Shown: positions 59,342-64,000 of the stretch, one piece after another
Layout: each line of letters starts with the position of its first letter
Numbering within the stretch: the stretch's first letter is position 1
From: Candidatus Flexifilum affinis
GTDB taxonomy: Bacteria > Chloroflexota > Anaerolineae > Aggregatilineales > Phototrophicaceae
Direction of reading: 5' to 3'
Length of the DNA stretch: 64,000 bases
Assembly (NCBI GenBank): GCA_016713325.1
Contig: JADJPJ010000084.1
Span: 62,001 to 126,000 of the forward strand
Program-made: the position numbers and the translations under genes
Notes under the pieces: model-generated
Database searches by the model: none
What the model was told of the DNA's origin: nothing
Seen by the model: only the letters and a program-made list of their open reading frames with translations

Positions 59342-60850
59342 TTATCGATACTGATACGCGGGCGAGGCGAGCAGCAGCGCCAGACCTGAGGCGATCTGCA
59401 CCTCGGTCGAGTCGGCGGCGCCGTGGGCGAAATCCATGACGATGGCGTGCTCGTCGGTCGTCAGCGCCCGGCCGAGCAGGTAGCGTCCCAGGAAGTTCAG
59501 CACCGCGTCGAGTTCCAGCGCGATGCCGTTCTCTTCCAGAAGCAGCCCCAGCCGCTCGGCGCGGGTCTGGCCGCCGGGCATGGCGCCCATCGCCGTCAGG
59601 ATGGCCAGATTCCAGCGGATGAGCAGGCCGTCGCGCCAGTGCGATGCCACGTCCGGGTAGCCATCCGGGCTGACCCAGGCGAACGGCGTATGGCCCAGGG
59701 CCTGCATGAAGTCGCCGACAGTGCGGGCGAATCGGCGCGGCTCGTCCATGTCGAAGGACAAGGCGCGCAGCATGCCGACCAGCAGCTCGAACGGCTGCTT
59801 CAGCTTGGGCGGCGCGCTCCAGAACTCCGGCGCAGCGAACAAGGTCCGCAGCACAGTGGTGATATCGCCGCCGCTGGCCGTGAAGGACTCGGCCATCCGG
59901 CCCACCAGCGCCTCCGGCGGTGCGTCGCTGACGAAGCGCCGCGCCAGCTTCTCGCTGATGAAGCGCGCCGTCGAGGGGTGTGCCGCCAGCAGATCGAGCA
60001 CCCGATCGCCGTCGGATTCGCCGCCGCCCGCCGGGAGGGTCATGCCCAGGAGGGTCTTGGCCTCGTCGTCGTGGAAGGTGCGGCGGAAGAAGTAGGTGAA
60101 GGTGTCGCCGCCCTCGCGCGGAGCGCGCACCGACCAGCCGGTGAAGGCGCGGGCCACCTCCTTGACGTCGTCCTCGGTGTAGCCGCCGCGCACGCCGAGC
60201 GTGTGCAGCTCCATCAGCTCGCGGGCGTAGTTCTCATTGGGCGCGCGCTTGTTGCTCTGGGCGTTGTCCAGGTAGACCAGCATGGCCGGGCTTTTGGCCG
60301 ACGCGCCGAGGATCTGCCGGAAGGTGGTCATGGCGTGGGGGCGGATGGCGTCGCGGTCGTCGTCGACCTTCAGGTAGAGCGTCGGCCCCTTGGCGAGAAA
60401 AACGTGAAAATGGTTCGAGAAGAAATAGACCATGCGCTCGTACAACTGCCGCCGGCTGTAGACCGCGCGGGCGGCCGTCCCGCCGATCAGCGCCTGGAGG
60501 ATTGGGCCGCGCTCGTTCTCATACTCGCGGAACAGCACCCCGCCCTGCTCGTTAAGGATGTCCTTCCACGGGTTGAGGCGCGGCTCCAGCTCCAGATCGT
60601 CGATGCCGGCAGGGTCGAGCTGCTGCGCGAGGAAGCCTTCCGCGCCGATCCGCGCGATCTCCCCGTACAGCTCGGGCGTGATCCCGTAGGTCAGCCGGTT
60701 GACGACGTGCGCGGCCGGGTCGACCGCCTGCGCAGCCGGGGCGAGAAGTCCGTTGGGCAGGGCGGCCAGCGCGCGGTGCAGGGAGGTGGTGCTGAGCGCC
60801 GCCGTCCCGACCCCGAACGCCGCTAAAAACTGGCGTCGATTCATCTGCAT
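59342..60850 (-). CDS. DUF1800 Tat-exported protein
   Basis: 502 residues with a Tat signal (NRRQFLAAFGVGTAALSTTS) and the DUF1800 pattern: HVVNRLTYGITPELYGEIAR, MVYFFSNHFHVFLAKGP, ENYARELMELHTLGV and DVKEVARAFTGWSV. The function is unknown; it is consistently encoded before DUF1501, and the two are thought to act together outside the membrane. Start at 60850 (ATG-CAG-ATG, AGGG upstream; 60844 also possible). First gene of the two-gene operon. Confidence 0.93.
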   Translation of the reverse strand: MQMNRRQFLAAFGVGTAALSTTSLHRALAALPNGLLAPAAQAVDPAAHVVNRLTYGITPELYGEIARIGAEGFLAQQLDPAGIDDLELEPRLNPWKDILNEQGGVLFREYENERGPILQALIGGTAARAVYSRRQLYERMVYFFSNHFHVFLAKGPTLYLKVDDDRDAIRPHAMTTFRQILGASAKSPAMLVYLDNAQSNKRAPNENYARELMELHTLGVRGGYTEDDVKEVARAFTGWSVRAPREGGDTFTYFFRRTFHDDEAKTLLGMTLPAGGGESDGDRVLDLLAAHPSTARFISEKLARRFVSDAPPEALVGRMAESFTASGGDITTVLRTLFAAPEFWSAPPKLKQPFELLVGMLRALSFDMDEPRRFARTVGDFMQALGHTPFAWVSPDGYPDVASHWRDGLLIRWNLAILTAMGAMPGGQTRAERLGLLLEENGIALELDAVLNFLGRYLLGRALTTDEHAIVMDFAHGAADSTEVQIASGLALLLASPAYQYR

Positions 60851-61137
60851 TCGCCCTTCACTAATTTACGCACCTATACGAGTGTACGTACGAAGATGTT
60901 GCGATTGTGTGATGTGGGTGCAAAAAAAGAAGGGATGAGAAATGAGGGAAGAGGGTTGAGGAAATGCGCAAGCTTTTGGGACGGAGCGGCTGACCGTATT
61001 GCTGGGCTGCGACTTCCAGTCCGGTCCTCCGCAGCCGGTTCCCCTTTTCCCCGCTTGCGTGCTGAGGGGCGACATGAGAGATTCTGTTGAAACAGGTGTA
61101 GTGCTCCCTGAAACACCGCCGATGTCGCCGATGCGCC

Positions 61138-61308
61138 GCCGGAGAATAGAATTCTCCGGCTACCCTCCAAAGACGCGAGAAACCGACTGAAGTCGGTTGC
61201 CCTAGGAAGCGCTCATCCCTTGAATTCCGCTGGAGGAACCCTCTTCAGAGGGTTTTTCGGGGAGTTTGGGGTAGCCCGACGTTGCGCAGTTGTGCGCCGA
61301 CGTCGGGC
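61138..61308. repeat. Intergenic hairpin array, copy 3
   Basis: Four hairpins: a 10-bp stem GCCGGAGAAT/ATTCTCCGGC (61138-61160), AACCGACT/AGTCGGTT around GA (61181-61198), AACCCTCT/AGAGGGTT around TC (61237-61254, followed by TTT), and GCCCGACGT/ACGTCGGGC (61274-61308). The two middle modules have the CTGAAG/CTTCAG core seen at 33122 and 43497. The rest of 60851-61528 shows no gene. Confidence 0.7.
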
Positions 61309-61425
61309 GCAACCGCCATGCGCTGCCTTTGTCTGTCACTTTATCCTACCTCTTTTTCCGTGTTTTCCCTTTTTCAACAGAATCATTAGGTTCACCCTTC
61401 CCTCAGAGTCTCCGCAGCCGGTGCC

Positions 61426-61523
61426 CCCTCGCCCCGCTTGCGTGGGAGAGGGAGTCAGGGGGTGAGGGGTTCAAGGTTCACCCCCTCAGTTCCGAAATGG
61501 AGAAGGGGTCAGGGGTGAGGGTC
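61426..61523. repeat. Palindromic repeats (GGGGTGAGG type), diverged pair
   Basis: Two imperfect copies in a row: one ending GGGGGTGAGGGG near 61467 and a second from TTCACCCCCTCA to AGGGGTGAGGG near 61523. They end right at the stop of the beta-helix dockerin gene. Confidence 0.6.
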
Positions 61524-61528
61524 CGCTG

Positions 61529-63208
61529 CTACTCCCCGCTGAGCAGGAAGTTGGCGGCCAGCAGCGAGAAGTCTGAGATGTTCACGACGGCGTCGTCGTT
61601 GAAGTCGGCCTGGGCATTGAAGCCGCCACCTCCCTCGTTCGTGCCAAATGCCGCGGCGAGCACGGAGAAGTCGCTGATGTTGACCAGGTTGTCGTCCGTG
61701 GCATCGCCCTCCAGCAGCGTGGCCGGCGACAGGTTGTTGGCTCCGGCATTCAGGACCACGCCGTCGATGCGCCGCGCCAGGCTGTGCGTGCCCTTGACGA
61801 CCATGTCGTAGATGCCGGTGGTCATCAGCGGCACGGCGATCTGCCCGTTCGCGTCGGCGGTGAATGTCTCATCGTAGAACGGCGTCGCGCCGCCGGGCAG
61901 GTACAGGCGGAGGTGAACGGTCGTCATCCACTGATCGTTCGGCGCCGCCGGCCGCCCCTGGAGCGCAAGCTGGATCGCGACGATGGCGGGGGTGGCCTCG
62001 AACGCGCCGATGTCGACGGTTGTGTCCACGATGCGCGGGAAACCGGCGCCGCGCTGGTCGGTTCCCTGGGACACCACGCCGTTCCCCCCGGCGTTGATGG
62101 CCGGGCTGCCCGGCAGCAGCGCGTGCGTCTCCGTAAGACCGCCGTTGTCGGCCAGGGCAGGATCGAGGACCGAGGCCGCGCTGGCAGCGGTCGTGAAACC
62201 TCCAGGGCCGCACCCCGTGCCGGCGCCCGACAGGTTGCTGCTGCTGTTCGTCAGCACAAATGTGGCGCAGTCCTCGGCGCCGGCGCTGTCGGCCGTGTTG
62301 CCGATCACCAGCGTGTTGTAGAGGTTGGTGGTTGTCCCGCTCAGATAGAGGCCGCCGCCGTTCGCCGCGTCGTTACCCGTGAAGGTGGCGTTGGTGAAGG
62401 ACGCCGTGCTGGCGCCGAAGGAGCGTACGCCGCCGCCATCACTGCCGGCGCTGTTGCCGCTGATCGTGCTGTTGGTGACGACGAGGGTGGCGTCCAGGTT
62501 GTTGATCGCCCCGCCGCGGTCGTTGGTGGCCGTGTTGCCGCTCAGGGTGCTGCCTGTGACCGTCGTGGTGGCCAGATAGTTGTAGATCGCGCCGCCGTCG
62601 TCCAGCGCCGTGTTGCCGCTGAAGGTACTGTCGTTGATGGCCACCGTGCCGCCCAGGGTGATCAGCCCGCCGCCGTCGCCGTTGTCGCCGCCGCTTACGC
62701 CGGTCGCTGTGTTGTCGATGACGCGCACCCGGTTGAGGATCAGCGTCCCGCCGTTGACCACCGACCCGCCGTTGTCGGCGCGGCCGTTGCTGAGTGTCAG
62801 ATCGTTGAGCGTCAGACGTGCGTTGGTGACCACCAGGAAGTGACGGAAGTCGAGCGCGTTGGCGTCGCGGGTGATGGTCGCGTTGTTGCCGTCGATGGTC
62901 AGCGTCCCTGTCGCCGGCAGAATGCGCGGCAGGCCGGTCGCGCCGGGACCGATGGGATCGGTGTTGTTGACTGTCGCCAGGATGTATAGGCCATCCTGCG
63001 TCAGGCAGATGGTCTCGTTGGCGACGGTGCCGGCGGCCAGGGTCATCGCCGCAATCAGCGTCGCCACGTCGGGCGCGTAGGTGCTGCCGGCGTCACAGTA
63101 GGCCGGCAGGCCCTGCGCCGATGCCTGGGGCACAGCAATAGCAAAGGCGAGGACGATCGCCATGAAGAGGACGAACGTGAAGCGTACGCGGCGTAGGGCA
63201 GGGATCAT
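61529..63208 (-). CDS. Secreted beta-helix (choice-of-anchor Q) protein with dockerin
   Basis: About 559 residues. Signal peptide (FVLFMAIVLAFAIAVPQASA), a parallel beta-helix of polymorphic-outer-membrane-type repeats (STFSGNTALDDGGAIYN, STISGNSAGSDGGGVRS, ATFTGNDAANGGGLYLS), and the choice-of-anchor Q segment (SPAINAGGNGVVSQGTDQRG, DIGAFE). An Ig/CNA-B-like module follows, and a C-terminal dockerin pair (GDATDDNLVNISDFSVLAAA; QADFNDDAVVNISDFSLLAA). Probably a cell-surface or released adhesin or polysaccharide-binding protein that docks to a cohesin. The ATG at 63208 begins the signal peptide with AGGT upstream; in-frame codons to 63385 look non-coding. Confidence 0.9.
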   Translation of the reverse strand: MIPALRRVRFTFVLFMAIVLAFAIAVPQASAQGLPAYCDAGSTYAPDVATLIAAMTLAAGTVANETICLTQDGLYILATVNNTDPIGPGATGLPRILPATGTLTIDGNNATITRDANALDFRHFLVVTNARLTLNDLTLSNGRADNGGSVVNGGTLILNRVRVIDNTATGVSGGDNGDGGGLITLGGTVAINDSTFSGNTALDDGGAIYNYLATTTVTGSTLSGNTATNDRGGAINNLDATLVVTNSTISGNSAGSDGGGVRSFGASTASFTNATFTGNDAANGGGLYLSGTTTNLYNTLVIGNTADSAGAEDCATFVLTNSSSNLSGAGTGCGPGGFTTAASAASVLDPALADNGGLTETHALLPGSPAINAGGNGVVSQGTDQRGAGFPRIVDTTVDIGAFEATPAIVAIQLALQGRPAAPNDQWMTTVHLRLYLPGGATPFYDETFTADANGQIAVPLMTTGIYDMVVKGTHSLARRIDGVVLNAGANNLSPATLLEGDATDDNLVNISDFSVLAAAFGTNEGGGGFNAQADFNDDAVVNISDFSLLAANFLLSGE

Positions 63209-63475
63209 GAGCGGTGACCTTTTGATGGCTCCCCGGAGAGAGTCGCTGGTTCTACGAGAAATTCCGAGATCTGCGAGCGTGCATCCGGTACAGCGACAAG
63301 CTGAAAATGACAGGCGCGGGGGAGGCCCCCCTGCGCGCCCGCCACCCGGCCAACCAAAAAGGGAGCCGGCCCCCAACAACCGCAAACATCAAACTTTGGG
63401 TACTAGCGTATCACGGAATGAACGTGAAGAGTGTAGAACATGCCGGGTGGATTTCTCTCATCGCCCGCAAGGACG
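63209..63475. other. Intergenic stretch upstream of the beta-helix dockerin gene
   Basis: No gene seen on either strand. It should hold the promoter of the gene at 61529-63208, but I could not pick a convincing -35/-10 pair. Confidence 0.4.
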
Positions 63476-63509
63476 CGCCCCTACAGGCATATGTGTTGCT
63501 GTAGGGGCG
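63476..63509. repeat. Hairpin repeat (CGCCCCTACAG type)
   Basis: Arms CGCCCCTACAG (63476-63486) and CTGTAGGGGCG (63499-63509), loop of 12 bases. An isolated hairpin of the same general style as others in the window. Confidence 0.7.
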
Positions 63510-63546
63510 GACGGCAAACGAAATTTCAGCGAATCACGAATTGCTT

Positions 63547-63628
63547 AACCTCACCCCGTTTCGCTACGCTCAACCGCCCCTCTCCGTGCGGAGAGGGGCA
63601 AAATTCGTTAGACTTTTGGGGTGAGGTT
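63547..63628. repeat. Palindromic repeat (CCTCACCCC type)
   Basis: Outer arms AACCTCACCCC (63547-63557) and GGGGTGAGGTT (63618-63628); inner perfect hairpin CCCCTCTCCG/CGGAGAGGGG. Cleanest copy of the family in the window. Confidence 0.85.
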
Positions 63629-63802
63629 GGCTCAAAAACGCAGCTATTGATGGGTCAAAGTGAACTTTCGTGATTCACTGAATTTGCCTGTGTCCGCTTG
63701 TGAGACACCGCCTTTTCGGCATTCAGTCCTTGTTTTCCCTCATCTCTCATTTCTCGTTTCTCATCACTGCTTTTCCCTCGTTCCTCGTTCCCCATCCCTC
63801 CT

Positions 63803-64000
63803 CTATTCAAAATCCACCGGCGTCCGCTCCAGCGTGACACTCACGTCGTCGGTGAAGCGCAGCGCGCCCGGCTTGTGCACCGTCACGATCAGGTGCGGCA
63901 CGGCGCAGTCCACGCAGGCCACCCGCGCGATGCCGGTCGCCAGCGCCTCCAGGGTGTTGTAGCTGCTGGCCTCGACGAACTTGATCACGGCTTTGTTGAC
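63803..64000 (-). CDS. folB: Dihydroneopterin aldolase, C-terminal part (start outside window)
   Basis: 66 codons to the right edge, open at the edge. FVEASSYNTLEALATGIAR contains the family Glu and the helix that contacts the pterin, and VTVHKPGALRFTDDVSVTLE carries the conserved catalytic-site Lys-Pro strand of FolB. The enzyme splits dihydroneopterin to 6-hydroxymethyl-dihydropterin in folate synthesis. The GTG at 63988 is inside the domain, so the real start is to the right of the window. Confidence 0.85.
   Translation of the reverse strand, partial: VNKAVIKFVEASSYNTLEALATGIARVACVDCAVPHLIVTVHKPGALRFTDDVSVTLERTPVDFE

Noticed and set aside
1..64000. tRNA or rRNA genes
   Set aside because: Scanning by eye found no tRNA T-arm pattern in a foldable context and no rRNA-like stretch; a tRNA search program would be needed to be certain.

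Overview
The window is GC-rich bacterial DNA. Its gene content (KaiB/KaiC without KaiA, two giant Ser/Thr-kinase/AAA/TPR proteins, an R3H/AAA protein, a lone CpaF, DUF1501/DUF1800 Tat proteins, dockerin-tailed secreted proteins and dense palindromic intergenic repeats) best fits a Chloroflexota (Anaerolineae-like) chromosome. That placement is inference from gene families; no rRNA or tRNA gene was found to confirm it.

Layout. 0-9.4 kb: a truncated PAS histidine kinase, a ChbG-type deacetylase, a DUF433 antitoxin-like gene, a broken MazF, an acyltransferase-3, an APH-type kinase sitting between two copies of the acyltransferase 3' end, then a leftward kaiC / coiled-coil / kaiB / histidine-kinase operon whose kinase gene carries two compensating frameshifts. 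9.4-14.5 kb: an AT-richer island with a decayed NB-ARC STAND ATPase (about 1,200 codons, many indels), preceded by a decayed small membrane-protein gene that overlaps its start. 14.5-18 kb: acetolactate decarboxylase, an SDR, a metallophosphoesterase and an unknown protein. 18.1-27.5 kb: one enormous secreted protein gene (subtilisin, propeller, lipase, Ig-like, many CNA-B-like repeats, dockerin), intact only in its 3' half. 27.5-38.3 kb: rho with clear promoter and terminators, two kinase/AAA/TPR regulators, and an ammonium transporter. 38.5-46.8 kb: a flavin-binding PPOX / azlC / azlD operon, a GNAT-like protein and R3H/AAA pair, a ~930-bp tandem duplication, and acpS. 46.8-51 kb: aldehyde dehydrogenase, a transglutaminase-like protein, cpaF. 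51-64 kb: secreted PD40/dockerin/cohesin proteins, DUF1501/DUF1800, a beta-helix dockerin protein and the 3' end of folB.

Themes. (1) A cohesin-dockerin secreted system: at least four dockerin-like tails and one cohesin-like domain in one window, suggesting surface or extracellular assembly. (2) Signal transduction through KaiBC and large STK-AAA-TPR proteins. (3) Genome plasticity: palindromic repeats that extend coding sequences (azlC, DUF1501), a 54-bp copy of cpaF patched into a dockerin gene, a segmental tandem duplication, and a duplicated gene end flanking APH. Several genes carry single-base frameshifts while most long genes are intact; some of these may be assembly indels, which only reads can decide.
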